Source of the DNA: Paenirhizobium cremeum
Lineage (GTDB): Bacteria > Pseudomonadota > Alphaproteobacteria > Rhizobiales > Rhizobiaceae
Length of the DNA stretch: 64,000 nucleotides
Reading direction: 5' to 3'
NCBI RefSeq assembly: GCF_022884085.1
Contig: NZ_JAGGCS010000008.1
Span: 62,001-126,000 of the forward strand
Of the stretch, positions 1 to 10,488 are shown in pieces; positions within the stretch are counted from its first letter, which is position 1; each line of letters begins with the position of its first letter. The position numbers and the translations under genes are program-made. The notes beneath the pieces were generated by a model. The model made no database searches. It was not told the origin of the DNA and saw nothing but the letters and a program-made list of their open reading frames with translations.

Positions 1-330
1 GGGGAGGATCTCGCGCGTGCCTCTGGTGTGGATGCAGGCCAAACGCGGCTTTTGCTGATGGTGCTCGGCGTGGCGCTGACGGCGCTTGTGACCGCCACGG
101 CGGGACCTATTTCCTTCATCGCGCTCTGCGCCCCGCAGATTGCCCGCCGCATGACCCGCTCGGCCGGTGTCGCGCTCCTTCCCTCTGCACTGACCGGCGG
201 GCTGCTGTTGCTGGCCGCAGACTGGGCCGTCCAGCATGCGCTTGGCATGCAGCTTCCCGTTGGCGTGATGACGGTCGGCATCGGCGGGTTCTACTTCCTC
301 TGGCTTCTCATTCGCGAGGGTCGCAAATGA
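1..330 (+). CDS. FecCD-family iron/siderophore ABC permease, C-terminal part
   Basis: Only the last 109 residues are present; the frame is open from base 1, so the gene starts outside the window. The visible part carries the FecCD/BtuC-family signature GPISFIALCAPQIARR (visible residues 35-50) followed by hydrophobic helices and the usual GGFYFLWLL-type end. The family forms the inner-membrane channel for ferric siderophores, heme or cobalamin; the substrate cannot be told from this fragment. Its stop overlaps the start of the following ATPase gene (ATGA), so the two are translationally coupled. The FecE-like neighbour favours an iron complex as cargo. Confidence 0.9.
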   Translation, partial: GEDLARASGVDAGQTRLLLMVLGVALTALVTATAGPISFIALCAPQIARRMTRSAGVALLPSALTGGLLLLAADWAVQHALGMQLPVGVMTVGIGGFYFLWLLIREGRK

Positions 331-1181
331 CCAGTTCCCAATCCGGCTCTGGCCGCCTGCATGCCGACACCATCACCCTGCGCTACGACGAGCGCACGAT
401 CTCCCGCGATCTCTCCGTTGCCATTCCCGATGGCGCCTTCACCGTCATTGTTGGGCCGAATGCCTGCGGCAAGTCCACCCTGCTGCGCGCGCTGTCGCGG
501 CTGCTCGCCCCTGCCGCAGGTCAGGTGATCCTCGACGGCCGCAGCCTGCGCGATCACCCGTCAAAGGAGGTGGCTCGTCGCCTTGGCCTTCTGCCGCAGT
601 CTTCCAGCGCTCCGGAGGGCATCACGGTTGCGGATCTGGTGGCGCGGGGCCGCTATCCGCACCAGTCTTTGCTGCGGCAATGGTCGAAGGCGGACGAGGA
701 GGCGGTGGTTGACGCGATGGCGGCAACCCGTGTGACGGATCTCTCCGGGCGGCTGGTGGATGCGCTATCCGGTGGGCAGCGGCAGCGTGTCTGGATTGCC
801 ATGGTGCTGGCGCAGCAGACGCCGATCCTGCTGCTCGACGAGCCGACCACCTTCCTCGATATCGCCCATCAGATCGAGCTGATGGACCTGCTGGCCGATC
901 TCAACGCTCAAGGTCGCACGATCGTCGCCGTGCTGCACGATCTCAATCAGGCCTGCCGTTATGCCACGCATCTGATCGCCATGAAGGATGGAGCAGTCCT
1001 TGCCGAAGGGCACCCGTCTTCGATCATCACGGAGCGACTGGTCGAGAAGGTCTTCGGCTTGCCTTCCGTCATCATTCCCGATCCCGTCACCGGTTCTCCG
1101 CTCATCGTGCCGAAGGGACGCACCATGCTGCCGGACACCTCTTCGGATTTTTGCGTAGACAAGGAAGGGACGGCGTCGTGA
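327..1181 (+). CDS. FecE-like siderophore ABC transporter ATP-binding protein
   Basis: A 284-residue cytoplasmic ATPase that should power the FecCD permease encoded just upstream. Walker A is GPNACGKST (residues 43-51), the signature is LSGGQRQR near residue 147, Walker B is LLLDEPTTFLD near 168, and the switch histidine lies in VLHDLNQACRYA. The LDIAHQIELMDLL stretch after Walker B is typical of the FecE/FepC/FhuC group. The gene starts at an ATGA overlap with the permease and ends in a 4-base GTGA overlap with the next ABC exporter, so three transport genes sit in one transcript. Iron-siderophore uptake is a family-level inference. Confidence 0.9.
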   Translation: MTSSQSGSGRLHADTITLRYDERTISRDLSVAIPDGAFTVIVGPNACGKSTLLRALSRLLAPAAGQVILDGRSLRDHPSKEVARRLGLLPQSSSAPEGITVADLVARGRYPHQSLLRQWSKADEEAVVDAMAATRVTDLSGRLVDALSGGQRQRVWIAMVLAQQTPILLLDEPTTFLDIAHQIELMDLLADLNAQGRTIVAVLHDLNQACRYATHLIAMKDGAVLAEGHPSSIITERLVEKVFGLPSVIIPDPVTGSPLIVPKGRTMLPDTSSDFCVDKEGTAS

Positions 1182-2908
1182 AGGACCTCCTGACGCGGTT
1201 CGCCGCCTATTACCGCCCCCATCGCGGCCTGTTTGTGCTCGATTTTTCCTCCGCCGTTGCCGCCGGGTTGCTGGAGCTCGCATTTCCCGTGGCGGTGACG
1301 GTCTTCATCGACAGGCTGCTTCCCACAAACCAGCTCGGTGTGATCGTGCTGGCGTCGCTCGGCCTGCTCCTTATTTACGTTCTCAACGCCGGGCTACAGG
1401 TTATTGTCACCTACTGGGGCCATATGCTCGGTCTGAGGATCGAGACAGAGATGCGTCGCAAGGCCTTCGATCATCTTCAGAAGCTCTCTTTCGGGTTCTT
1501 CGACAACATGAAGACCGGCCATCTGGTGGCGCGGCTTACCAAGGATCTGGAGGAGATCGGCGAGGTGGCCCATCACGGGCCGGAGGATCTCTTCATCGCC
1601 TTGATGACGCTGATCGGCGCTTTGCTGCTGATGCTGTGGGTGCATGTACCATTGGCGTTCATTACAGCGATCCTCGTGCCGGTCACTGCCATTCTCACGA
1701 CCGTCTACGGTCAGAGGATGACGGAGACCTGGCATGCTCTCTATGGCCGGGTGGCGGAATTCAACGCCCGTATCGAGGAAAATGTCGGCGGTATCCGCGT
1801 CGTGCAGGCCTTCGCCAACGAAGATCACGAGCGGGCGCTGTTTGCGCAGAACAACCGCAACTACCTTGCGACCAAGCTCGAAGCCTACAGGGTGATGGCG
1901 GCCTCGATGTCGCTCTCCTATCTGTCGATGCGCTTCGTACAGGTCGTCGTGATGCTGGCTGGCGCATGGTTCGTGGTGCGGGGGGAACTGACTGCGGGCG
2001 GCTTCGTCGGCTTCCTGCTCCTGCTCAACGTCTTCTTCAGCCCGCTCGAGAAGATCAACTCGATCATCGAGACCTATCCCAAAGGTCTCGCCGGTTTTCA
2101 GCGCTATTGCCATTTCCTCGATACGAGACCGGATATTAGCGATCACGACACCGCACAAACCGTCGCGCGGCTGGAAGGAGCCATTGATTACCGTAACGTG
2201 AGTTTCGGCTATCAGGCCGAAAGGCCGGTGCTGACGGGGTTGAACCTGTCGATCAAGGCGGGCGAGACGGTTGCTTTTGTCGGTTCGTCGGGGGCGGGCA
2301 AGACAACCATCTGTTCGCTTCTGCCGCGCTTCTACGAGGTGACGGAGGGGGCGATCCTGATCGACGGGATCGACATTCGCGACATGACCCTGAAGTCGCT
2401 GCGATCGAACATCGGCATCGTTGCTCAGGATGTATTTCTGTTCGCCGGCACGATCCGTAACAACATCGCCTACGGCCGTCTGGACGCCACGGAAGCGGAG
2501 ATATTGGAGGCAGCCCGTCGTGCGCGGCTGGACAGCCTGATCGCATCGCTTCCGGCGGGCCTCGACACCGTCATCGGGGAGCGGGGGGTGAAGCTATCGG
2601 GCGGTCAGAAGCAGCGATTTGCCATCGCGCGCATCTTCCTCAAGAACCCGCCGATCCTGATCCTCGATGAGGCGACCTCGGCGCTCGACACCGAGACGGA
2701 ACGCGCCATCCAGCAGTCTCTGGCGGAGCTGGCGGAAGGACGCACGACCCTGATCGTGGCCCACCGGCTTGCCACCGTTGCCCATGCGGATCGTATCCTC
2801 GTCGTGGAAGACGGCCACATCATCGAACAGGGAACCCACTCCGAGCTGATCGCCGGTGCGGGTGGTCGCTATAGGCAGCTTCACGCAGGGCAATCGCCGG
2901 TCAAATGA
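1178..2908 (+). CDS. ABC exporter, fused membrane and ATPase domains
   Basis: A 576-residue half-transporter of the MsbA/LmrA exporter type: a six-helix membrane domain (about residues 1-320) followed by an ATPase with Walker A GSSGAGKTT (about 369), signature LSGGQKQR (about 473) and Walker B ILILDEATSALD (about 493). I chose the GTG at 1178 because AAGGAAGGGA lies 7 bases upstream and the start overlaps the fecE-like stop; an upstream in-frame ATG at 1151 would overlap more and lacks this site. Coupling to iron-siderophore import genes suggests export of a siderophore, or YbtP/YbtQ-like handling of one, but the substrate is unknown. It probably acts as a homodimer. Confidence 0.9.
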   Translation: MKDLLTRFAAYYRPHRGLFVLDFSSAVAAGLLELAFPVAVTVFIDRLLPTNQLGVIVLASLGLLLIYVLNAGLQVIVTYWGHMLGLRIETEMRRKAFDHLQKLSFGFFDNMKTGHLVARLTKDLEEIGEVAHHGPEDLFIALMTLIGALLLMLWVHVPLAFITAILVPVTAILTTVYGQRMTETWHALYGRVAEFNARIEENVGGIRVVQAFANEDHERALFAQNNRNYLATKLEAYRVMAASMSLSYLSMRFVQVVVMLAGAWFVVRGELTAGGFVGFLLLLNVFFSPLEKINSIIETYPKGLAGFQRYCHFLDTRPDISDHDTAQTVARLEGAIDYRNVSFGYQAERPVLTGLNLSIKAGETVAFVGSSGAGKTTICSLLPRFYEVTEGAILIDGIDIRDMTLKSLRSNIGIVAQDVFLFAGTIRNNIAYGRLDATEAEILEAARRARLDSLIASLPAGLDTVIGERGVKLSGGQKQRFAIARIFLKNPPILILDEATSALDTETERAIQQSLAELAEGRTTLIVAHRLATVAHADRILVVEDGHIIEQGTHSELIAGAGGRYRQLHAGQSPVK

Positions 2909-3317
2909 TGGCTGTTAACCATCGGAATCTAACCGCTGCATCGCTTGCGGCTTAGTGTGAGCAAGGGGAGGAATACGACTGACACGCAGGCCAACCTGAA
3001 ATAGCCATCACCATCCCGTCTTCTTTCGCAGGCGCGACGCACACAACGGTTCCTAAGTGAGGCACGATGTGCACTGTCCGCCGGGTGACGTCTGACATAG
3101 CGTAACGCGACGGCCGCTTGTAGTTCCGGAGCCACATGCGTTGTGTGTTCACCGCATACACCGAAGTCCTGCCAGGAGATTGCCGGACAAAGTCCGTACC
3201 TTCGCGTGAACTATCCAAGCGGGTCCCCGGTTCGTATCCCTTCAGACTTTCTAAGGAATTATCCGTCCCTGAAGTGCTGGCGACTGGACAAACAGGCTTC
3301 CACGACACCCTGATCAA
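2909..3317. other. Intergenic stretch without recognisable gene
   Basis: About 400 bases between the ABC exporter and the convergent GntR gene. The open frames on both strands have no recognisable protein features. A weak hairpin GATGG/CCATC at 2907-2923 overlaps the exporter stop but has no T tract. No RNA gene or mobile-element end is visible. Confidence 0.5.
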
Positions 3318-4034
3318 TCACTCTTCCTCGAGAAGTCGGACCACGCTCTGCTTCATGTGGAAGTTCATGGCCGAACGCGCGCCTTCAACGTCACCGGCCT
3401 TGATCGCTTCCAATATAACTCTGTGCTCATCGACGACGCGCGGCACGACCTGATCGGGCGGACGATCCTGGAGCTTCCTGGTAAATTCGATGGTGAGGCG
3501 GATCTGGTCTTTCAGCGATCGCAAGGTGAAAGCGAAATAGGGATTCGCAGTAGCCTGAGCAATCGCAAGGTGAAAGGCAAAGTCTGCCTCAAAGACGCTT
3601 TCCCCCGGAGGCAGCGCAAGCATTCGATCATACGCCGTCTGGATGGCGGCGGTTGCGTGGGGATCATGCACCCTTGCCGCGTCTTCGGCTGCGCCACATT
3701 CGATGACCTCGCGGAAACGCAGGCAACGCCTCATGTCGAAAACGGTCTGGATCGACGGGCCCTGTCCGTCGGCGGCAGCCGGCAGGATATCGGCCTTCGG
3801 CTGAACGAAATTGGCTGAGCCGCGCCGCGAAACAATCCTTCCTGCATCACGCATCTGAACAAGCGCCTTACGCAGCACCGGTCGGGAAACGCCGAACTGT
3901 TGCGCCAGTTCTGCCTCGGGCGGAAGGCGTCCCCCATTGTGCCAAGCTGGCTGTGCCAGCATGGTTTCAAGCTGCGCAAGGACATGTGAGGACATGTCCC
4001 TCAGGGGTCGAATCTGCTGGCTGCTCTGGTTCAT
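3318..4034 (-). CDS. GntR-family (FCD subfamily) transcriptional regulator
   Basis: A 238-residue DNA-binding protein. The winged helix is at about residues 15-80 (LPPEAELAQQFGVSRPVLRKAL), followed by an all-helical FCD effector domain with the metal/ligand residues in ADFAFHLAIA, the EHRVILEAI stretch and a late FHMKQSV. FCD regulators commonly repress sugar-acid catabolism genes. It is transcribed divergently from gudD, and the 157-base gap holds a perfect 8+8 inverted repeat over the gudD -35 element. I infer that it is the D-glucarate-pathway repressor, with a sugar acid or pathway intermediate as the inducer. Confidence 0.88.
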   Translation of the reverse strand: MNQSSQQIRPLRDMSSHVLAQLETMLAQPAWHNGGRLPPEAELAQQFGVSRPVLRKALVQMRDAGRIVSRRGSANFVQPKADILPAAADGQGPSIQTVFDMRRCLRFREVIECGAAEDAARVHDPHATAAIQTAYDRMLALPPGESVFEADFAFHLAIAQATANPYFAFTLRSLKDQIRLTIEFTRKLQDRPPDQVVPRVVDEHRVILEAIKAGDVEGARSAMNFHMKQSVVRLLEEE

Positions 4035-4091
4035 CTTTTCACTCTAACGTCTTCTGGACGAAAGCTCCATAGTTCTCAAATTTACACATTA

Positions 4092-4128
4092 TAACTAATA
4101 TTGACAAATTAGTTACGATGCGTAGGAT
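4092..4128 (+). promoter_or_regulatory. gudD promoter with embedded inverted-repeat operator
   Basis: TAACTAAT (4092-4099) and ATTAGTTA (4108-4115) form a perfect inverted repeat with an 8-base spacer. The spacer and first bases of the right arm surround a -35 TTGACA (4101-4106), with TAGGAT (4123-4128) as -10 at 16 bases spacing. A repressor on the repeat would block polymerase. The divergent GntR protein is the natural candidate. Confidence 0.6.
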
Positions 4129-4191
4129 CGGGGCAGGTGATGAGGACATCTCTCTTTCTTGAGATGATTGGAATGACGGAGGAGGACCTAA

Positions 4192-5565
4192 ATGTTTGCG
4201 GCGTCAGTAGAAGCGCAGGATAACGCGTTGTATCCAGTAGCGGGCGCTCCGGTCATCAAGTCGTTGAAGGCCATCCCGGTTGCAGGCCGCGACAGCATGC
4301 TCCTCAACCTCAGCGGAGCTCACGCACCATTCTTCACGCGCAACCTCGTGGTCATCACCGACAGTGCCGGCAATACGGGAATTGGCGAAGTCCCGGGCGG
4401 CGAGGCGATCAGGAAGACGCTCGAAGAGTCCGAGCCCTTGTTGGTCGGGAAATCGATCGGGAACTACAAGGCCCTGCTCGAGGCCGTCCACGTCGCTTTC
4501 ATGGATCGCGACGCCGGCGGTCGTGGTCTGCAGACCTTCGACCTGCGCACGACAATCCACGTCGTGACCGCGATCGAGGCGGCGCTTCTGGATCTTTTGG
4601 GCAAGCACCTGGGCGTTCCGGTCGCGGCGTTGCTCGGCGATGGGCAGAAGCGGGATCGCGTTCAGATGCTCGGCTATCTGTTCTATGTCGGAGACAGTGG
4701 TAAGACCGATCTGCCGTATCGCAACGGGGAAGGAGCCGTCGATGAGTGGACCCGGCTCCGTGACCGGGAGGCGCTCACTCCGGAAGCCATCGTTCGCCTC
4801 GCCGAGGCCGCACAGGAGCGATACGGCTTCCAGGACTTCAAGTTGAAGGGCGGCGTCCTTGCCGGCGAAAAGGAGATCGAGGCGGTAACGGCCCTGGCCA
4901 AGCGTTTCCCGGGAGCGCGCATAACCCTCGATCCGAATGGGGCTTGGTCACTCGAGGAAGCGATCCGTCTCTGCAAGGGCCGCAACGATGTCCTGTCCTA
5001 TGCGGAAGACCCTTGCGGGGCGGAGCAGGGTTTCTCCGGCCGTGAGGTGATGGCCGAATTCCGCAGAGCCACCGGGCTGCCCACGGCGACCAACATGGTT
5101 GCAACCGATTGGCGACAGATGGCGCATGCCATCCAATTGCAGTCAGTCGATATTCCCCTGGCCGATCCGCATTTTTGGACGATGCAGGGATCCGTACGAG
5201 TGGCTCAGCTTTGCGAAGCATTCGGAATGACCTGGGGGTCACACTCGAACAATCATTTTGACGTCTCACTTGCCATGTTCACCCACGTTGGAGCGGCAGC
5301 ACCCGGACGGGTCACGGCGCTGGATACCCACTGGATTTGGCAGGACGGTCAGCGGTTGACACGTGAACCCTTCGAGATTGTGGATGGCTATGTGACGGTG
5401 CCGACAAAGCCAGGCCTTGGCATCGAACTCGACATGGACCGCGTGGAGGAGGCGCATCAACTCTATCTGAAACATGGGTTGGGCGCGCGCGATGATGCGG
5501 GGGCAATGCAGTATCTCGTCAAGGACTGGCGCTTCGACAACAGGCGCCCATGCCTCGTGAGGTAG
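4192..5565 (+). CDS. gudD: Glucarate dehydratase
   Basis: A 457-residue enolase-superfamily enzyme that dehydrates D-glucarate (and L-idarate) to 5-dehydro-4-deoxy-D-glucarate in the cytoplasm. It closely follows the E. coli GudD sequence as I recall it: [18 protein letters not shown] near the N-terminus, [16 protein letters not shown], the KxK pair in DFKLKGG (K217/K219), [17 protein letters not shown], and the catalytic histidine in [10 protein letters not shown] (H351). The start has a strong site, GGAGGAGG, 7-8 bases upstream. It opens a run of same-strand genes (tctC, tctB, tctA, kdgD) that together import and degrade the sugar acid. Confidence 0.96.
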   Translation: MFAASVEAQDNALYPVAGAPVIKSLKAIPVAGRDSMLLNLSGAHAPFFTRNLVVITDSAGNTGIGEVPGGEAIRKTLEESEPLLVGKSIGNYKALLEAVHVAFMDRDAGGRGLQTFDLRTTIHVVTAIEAALLDLLGKHLGVPVAALLGDGQKRDRVQMLGYLFYVGDSGKTDLPYRNGEGAVDEWTRLRDREALTPEAIVRLAEAAQERYGFQDFKLKGGVLAGEKEIEAVTALAKRFPGARITLDPNGAWSLEEAIRLCKGRNDVLSYAEDPCGAEQGFSGREVMAEFRRATGLPTATNMVATDWRQMAHAIQLQSVDIPLADPHFWTMQGSVRVAQLCEAFGMTWGSHSNNHFDVSLAMFTHVGAAAPGRVTALDTHWIWQDGQRLTREPFEIVDGYVTVPTKPGLGIELDMDRVEEAHQLYLKHGLGARDDAGAMQYLVKDWRFDNRRPCLVR

Positions 5566-5642
5566 CCGCCGAGAAGTAATGCCGTGTCGGCGCAAGCCGA
5601 AGCGGAACGGGAGACCAGCAACACTTAAGGAGGAGAAGTGGC

Positions 5643-6611
5643 ATGACGAAGAGGACACTACTGGGACTGGCCTTCGGCCTGACGATCGGCTTTGCGGCTC
5701 AACTGGTTTCGGCAAATGCGCAGGAACAGGTAACAATTATCGTTCCGTTCCCGCCGGGCGGCGCAACCGACACGACCGCGCGTTTTATCGAGCCGAAACT
5801 TTCTGCGACACTCGGGCAGCCGGTCGTCATCGACAACAGGCCGGGTGCCACCGGAGCCATCGGCGCAGGTCTCGTCGCTCAGGCCGCAGCGGATGGAAAG
5901 ACGCTGCTGGTCGCATCGCTCGGCACGTTTGCAACCAATCCCTTCCTGCAGAAGAACCTCTCCTACGATCCGCTCAAGGATTTCGACCTGCTCACAGTCG
6001 CGGTCAGCACGCCGAACGTCTTGGTGACGCATCCCGGCTTTAAAGCGACGACGGTTGAGGAGTTGGTCGCCACCATGAAGGAAAATCCGGATACCGTGAG
6101 CTTCGCCAATTCCGGTAATGGCTCGTCTGACCATTTGACGGCCGCACTCTTCTTCCAGGCGACAGACACGAAGGGCGTTCACGTCTCGTACAAGGGCGGG
6201 TCTGCTGCGCAGGCCGACCTGATCGGTGGTCATGTCGACGTTTCTTTCCAGAATCTTGGCGCGATCATCAATTACGTCAAGGAAGGGCAGATGAAAGCGC
6301 TGGCCCAGACGGGTGAAACCCGTCACCCGCTCCTTCCTGACGTACCGACGCTGACAGAACTTGGCTATAAGGACATCGTTGTCAGCGCCTGGCAGGGTGT
6401 TGCAGCGCCGAAAGGTCTGCCTGCCGAAACCAAGGCCAAGCTCAACGAAGGCCTCAAAGCAGCGCTCTCCGATCCGGACGTCATCGCCAAGTTCAACGAG
6501 ATCGGCTTCCAGGTCGTCGGAAATTCCAACGAGGAGTTCTCGGCCTTCCTTCAGGAGGATATGGCCCGCTGGAAGAACGTCATCGAAACCGGAAACATCA
6601 CAGCTGAATAA
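5643..6611 (+). CDS. tctC: Tripartite tricarboxylate transporter (TTT) periplasmic binding protein
   Basis: A 322-residue Bug/TctC-family solute receptor with a clear signal peptide (cleavage near residue 27, after SANAQ). The family hallmarks IIVPFPPGGATDTTAR (about 31-46) and IDNRPGATGAIGA (about 62) form the carboxylate-binding loops. The start follows AAGGAGGAGAAG. It lies between gudD and the tctB/tctA membrane genes, so I infer that it binds glucarate, galactarate or a related sugar acid rather than citrate. A stem-loop follows the gene (6620-6647), which could protect this cistron so that the receptor is made in excess. Confidence 0.93.
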   Translation: MTKRTLLGLAFGLTIGFAAQLVSANAQEQVTIIVPFPPGGATDTTARFIEPKLSATLGQPVVIDNRPGATGAIGAGLVAQAAADGKTLLVASLGTFATNPFLQKNLSYDPLKDFDLLTVAVSTPNVLVTHPGFKATTVEELVATMKENPDTVSFANSGNGSSDHLTAALFFQATDTKGVHVSYKGGSAAQADLIGGHVDVSFQNLGAIINYVKEGQMKALAQTGETRHPLLPDVPTLTELGYKDIVVSAWQGVAAPKGLPAETKAKLNEGLKAALSDPDVIAKFNEIGFQVVGNSNEEFSAFLQEDMARWKNVIETGNITAE

Positions 6612-6619
6612 GCTAGGCG

Positions 6620-6647
6620 GGCGTGGTCGCAGCACGGCGGCCACGCC
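6620..6647 (+). other. Stem-loop between tctC and tctB
   Basis: GGCGTGGTC (6620-6628) pairs with GGCCACGCC (6639-6647) with one wobble pair and a 10-base loop. No T tract follows, so an mRNA-stabilising or attenuating hairpin after the receptor gene is more likely than a full terminator. Confidence 0.5.
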
Positions 6648-6711
6648 TCCTCATATCGACAAACGTGGTGAGAGGTCTCTCAGGCCTGCCCGCTGCGAAG
6701 GGAGAAATGTG

Positions 6712-7176
6712 ATGCTTTCCTTTGTAAATGGACCGAAAGATTTCTGGGCCGGAATAGTCTACGTCTGCCTCGGCACAGGGTTTGCCCTCGTGGCCCGAGA
6801 CTATTCCCTGGGAACGGCAACAAGAATGGGTCCAGGCTATTTCCCGACCGTATTGGGAGGCCTCCTCGCATGCGTTGGTCTGATCTCGGTCGCCCGAGGG
6901 ATCACCCGCAGCGGAGAACCGCTGGAAGCGTTTGCCTGGCGGCCAGTCGTCTTCGTATCGCTCTCCCTCATCCTGTTTGCCGTTCTCCTGATGGGAGCCG
7001 GATTGATCCTTGCATTGGCAGCGCTCCTGCTCACCGCTCCGATGGCGGCGCAATCATTCAAGTATTCCGTCACCGGCGCGATGGCGGCGATCGCCCTGAT
7101 TGCATTTTGTGCGTTGGTCTTTGTCGAAGCGCTTGGGCTTCCATTGCCGTTGATCGGCAACTGGTTTGGAGGCTGA
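6712..7176 (+). CDS. tctB: TTT transporter small membrane subunit TctB
   Basis: A 154-residue protein with four predicted transmembrane helices. The N-terminal pattern DFWAGIVYVCLG...TRMGPGYFP is diagnostic of TctB. I chose the ATG at 6712 because GGGAGAAATGTG precedes it; the longer open frame has a non-hydrophobic, unrelated leader. TctB pairs with the large channel TctA and the receptor TctC, and the subunit order C-B-A is the family norm. It uses an ion gradient rather than ATP. Confidence 0.9.
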   Translation: MLSFVNGPKDFWAGIVYVCLGTGFALVARDYSLGTATRMGPGYFPTVLGGLLACVGLISVARGITRSGEPLEAFAWRPVVFVSLSLILFAVLLMGAGLILALAALLLTAPMAAQSFKYSVTGAMAAIALIAFCALVFVEALGLPLPLIGNWFGG

Positions 7177-7186
7177 GGGAACTGTG

Positions 7187-8686
7187 ATGGACTTTTCAGG
7201 GATCATCCTGGGCGCAACCGCGGCCTTCAGCGCCTATAATCTGCTGTATTGCCTGATCGGGTGCTTTCTCGGCACGGCTATCGGCGTTCTCCCCGGACTG
7301 GGGCCAGTCGCCACGATTTCGATGCTGCTGCCGATCACGTTCGGCCTTCCGCCCGAGACCGCCTTAATCATGCTGGCTGGCATTTTCTACGGCGCACAGT
7401 ATGGCGGCTCCACGACGGCAATTCTCGTCAATCTTCCGGGCGAAGCCTCCTCAGTGGTCACCGCTCTGGACGGCTACCAGATGGCTCGACAGGGAAAGGG
7501 GGGGCAGGCCCTTGCGACTGCTGCCATCGGATCCTTCATTGCCGGTACGCTGGCAACACTGCTGGTAGGGTTTGTCGCCCCGATCTTGTCCCTGTTCGCG
7601 CTTAAGTTCGGTCCTGCAGAATATTTTTCGCTGATGGTTCTCGGACTGATCGCGGCGATCGTTCTCGCTCATGGCTCGGTGCTGCATGCTTTCGGGATGA
7701 TGCTGCTTGGTCTGCTTCTTGGCCTTGTCGGAACGGACGTCAATTCCGGCGTGCAGCGCTTCACCGGTGGGACGCCGCAGCTTCTGGATGGCATAAGCTT
7801 TGTGATCGTTGCGATGGGCATATTCGGCATCGGCGAGATCATCGCCAATCTCGGTGACCGCAAAAGCGAAAACACGCAACTGGCCCAGATCACGAGACTG
7901 ATGCCGACCCTTTCCGAGCTTCGCGCCATGCTACCGCCGGTATTGAGAGGCACAGCCTTGGGCTCCGTTCTGGGCATCCTGCCGGGCGGAGGCGCGACGT
8001 TAGCTTCGTTCTCCGCCTATGCGCTGGAGAAGAAAGTCTCCTCGAAACCCGAAGAGTTCGGTCACGGGGCTTTGGCAGGACTTGCTGGCCCGGAATCGGC
8101 AAACAATGCCGCGGCACAAACCTCGTTCATTCCGATGCTGACGCTTGGTATCCCGTCGAACCCGGTCATGGCCCTGATGATCGGCGCGTTGATCATGCAG
8201 GGCATTCAGCCCGGCCCTTCGGTGATCCATGAACAGCCGATGCTGTTCTGGGCCATCGTGATCTCGATGTGGATCGGCAATGTCATGCTGCTGGTTTTGA
8301 ACCTGCCATTGATCGGGATCTGGGTCAAAATGATCTCGGTGCGCTACAGCCTGCTGTTCCCGGCGATCCTGGTGTTTTGCGCAGTCGGTGTGTTCAGCAT
8401 CAACAAGTCTCTTTTCGACGTCTACCTTATGGTCGGTTTTGGGCTCGCGGGTTACATGCTCCGCCGTCTGGATTGTGAACCCGCACCATTGCTGCTCGGC
8501 TTCATCCTGGGCCCGATGATGGAAGAATATCTTCGACGGGCCATGCTTCTCGCCAAAGGCGATCCGACTGTCTTCCTCACGCACCCCATCAGCGCGGTGA
8601 TGCTCCTGATTGCTGCGGTTCTTCTGCTGACTATGGCAGCACCGGCGGTCAGGCGCAAAAGGGAGGAAGCCTTCGTGGAGGAATAG
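7187..8686 (+). CDS. tctA: TTT transporter large permease subunit TctA
   Basis: A 499-residue polytopic membrane protein with about a dozen helices and the two TctA glycine motifs, GVLPGLGPVATISMLLP near residue 31 and GILPGGGATLASFSAYA near residue 265. I prefer the ATG at 7187, preceded by GGAGGCTGAGGGA; an in-frame TTG at 7166 lies inside the end of tctB. It should form the secondary-active channel of the sugar-acid importer. The neighbours gudD and kdgD make glucarate-type substrates likely, which differs from the well-known MFS glucarate permease GudP. Confidence 0.93.
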   Translation: MDFSGIILGATAAFSAYNLLYCLIGCFLGTAIGVLPGLGPVATISMLLPITFGLPPETALIMLAGIFYGAQYGGSTTAILVNLPGEASSVVTALDGYQMARQGKGGQALATAAIGSFIAGTLATLLVGFVAPILSLFALKFGPAEYFSLMVLGLIAAIVLAHGSVLHAFGMMLLGLLLGLVGTDVNSGVQRFTGGTPQLLDGISFVIVAMGIFGIGEIIANLGDRKSENTQLAQITRLMPTLSELRAMLPPVLRGTALGSVLGILPGGGATLASFSAYALEKKVSSKPEEFGHGALAGLAGPESANNAAAQTSFIPMLTLGIPSNPVMALMIGALIMQGIQPGPSVIHEQPMLFWAIVISMWIGNVMLLVLNLPLIGIWVKMISVRYSLLFPAILVFCAVGVFSINKSLFDVYLMVGFGLAGYMLRRLDCEPAPLLLGFILGPMMEEYLRRAMLLAKGDPTVFLTHPISAVMLLIAAVLLLTMAAPAVRRKREEAFVEE

Positions 8687-8700
8687 AATTCGGCGCCTGA

Positions 8701-9753
<1,053 letters not shown>

Positions 9754-9799
9754 AGTCCCGCATGCGCTTCTGGTGTGGGCGGTACAATACTTTTGCCTC

Positions 9800-9839
9800 A
9801 GCGATAACGCGTCGGGCACCAGTCCGACGCGTTATCGCT
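9800..9839. terminator. Long perfect palindrome downstream of kdgD
   Basis: AGCGATAACGCGTCGG (9800-9815) and CCGACGCGTTATCGCT (9824-9839) are perfect 16-base inverted arms with an 8-base loop, about 46 bases after the kdgD stop. No T tract follows on either strand, so it may be a factor-dependent terminator or mRNA end-protecting structure. Confidence 0.5.
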
Positions 9840-10091
9840 GCTGGTACAGTTCGCTCCGTGTACACACTTCCGACATGCTGCTTCAAACCAGTCTGCTGAT
9901 AAGCACTGTGGCCGCATTGCGCCGCATCTTGCTTGCCTTTTGCCGGCCGGAGTTTGCCAGCGATCAACTCAACCGTAATTGTTTCGGGATGGCTCCCTCC
10001 CAAACCGGTCGTTCTTTCGCAGATCGCGAACCTAAACAACTTTTTGTATGGCTAATTAAGGGATCGACGGTTCATATCTTTTCAAGACCTG

Positions 10092-10392
10092 ATGTTCGCT
10101 GCTTCATCGATCGATTTGTGGCGAAACTCGCAGGCGTGACGATTTCCTTCATGAGCAGGATGAAAGAGGTGGGGCTCGCCATGCCGGGCGATCTTTCGAT
10201 CGTTTCCTTCGATGGCTCGCCTGTCTGCGCCTTCTGCTCGCCGCCGCGATCGACGATCGAGCAGCCTACGGAAGAAATGGGTAAGACCGCCGTTGAAATG
10301 CTTCTTGAATCTATTGAGAATATGGAAAGCCCATCGCCCATGCGCAGGGTTATTCCCAGTCCCCTGATCGTTCGGGAGAGCAAGGCCGGTGA
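10092..10392 (+). pseudogene. C-terminal remnant of a LacI-family regulator
   Basis: Frame 2 encodes a stretch that reads as the end of a LacI-family effector domain: FMSRMKEVGLAMPGDLSIV, then SFDG, then a proline-rich turn with STIEQPTEEMGKTAVEMLL, and finally a PLIVRES end. Nothing upstream encodes the DNA-binding domain or the rest of the effector domain. The frame stays open past the remnant only because it runs antisense to the next LacI gene. It probably marks a deleted regulator of the glucarate operon or an older neighbour. There is no sign that it is translated. Confidence 0.7.
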
Positions 10393-10488
10393 TCCTGCAG
10401 CGGTTATTGTATCGTCCTCCATCGACGATCAGCGAATTCGTGGATTGAGGGGCATCCGCGTCCGTCCGCCCGAGGGCGATGAAGGTGC

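Noticed and set aside
2952-3317. Minus-strand frame of 121 codons between the exporter and GntR genes
   Set aside because: No ribosome site, no domain pattern and no operon partner.
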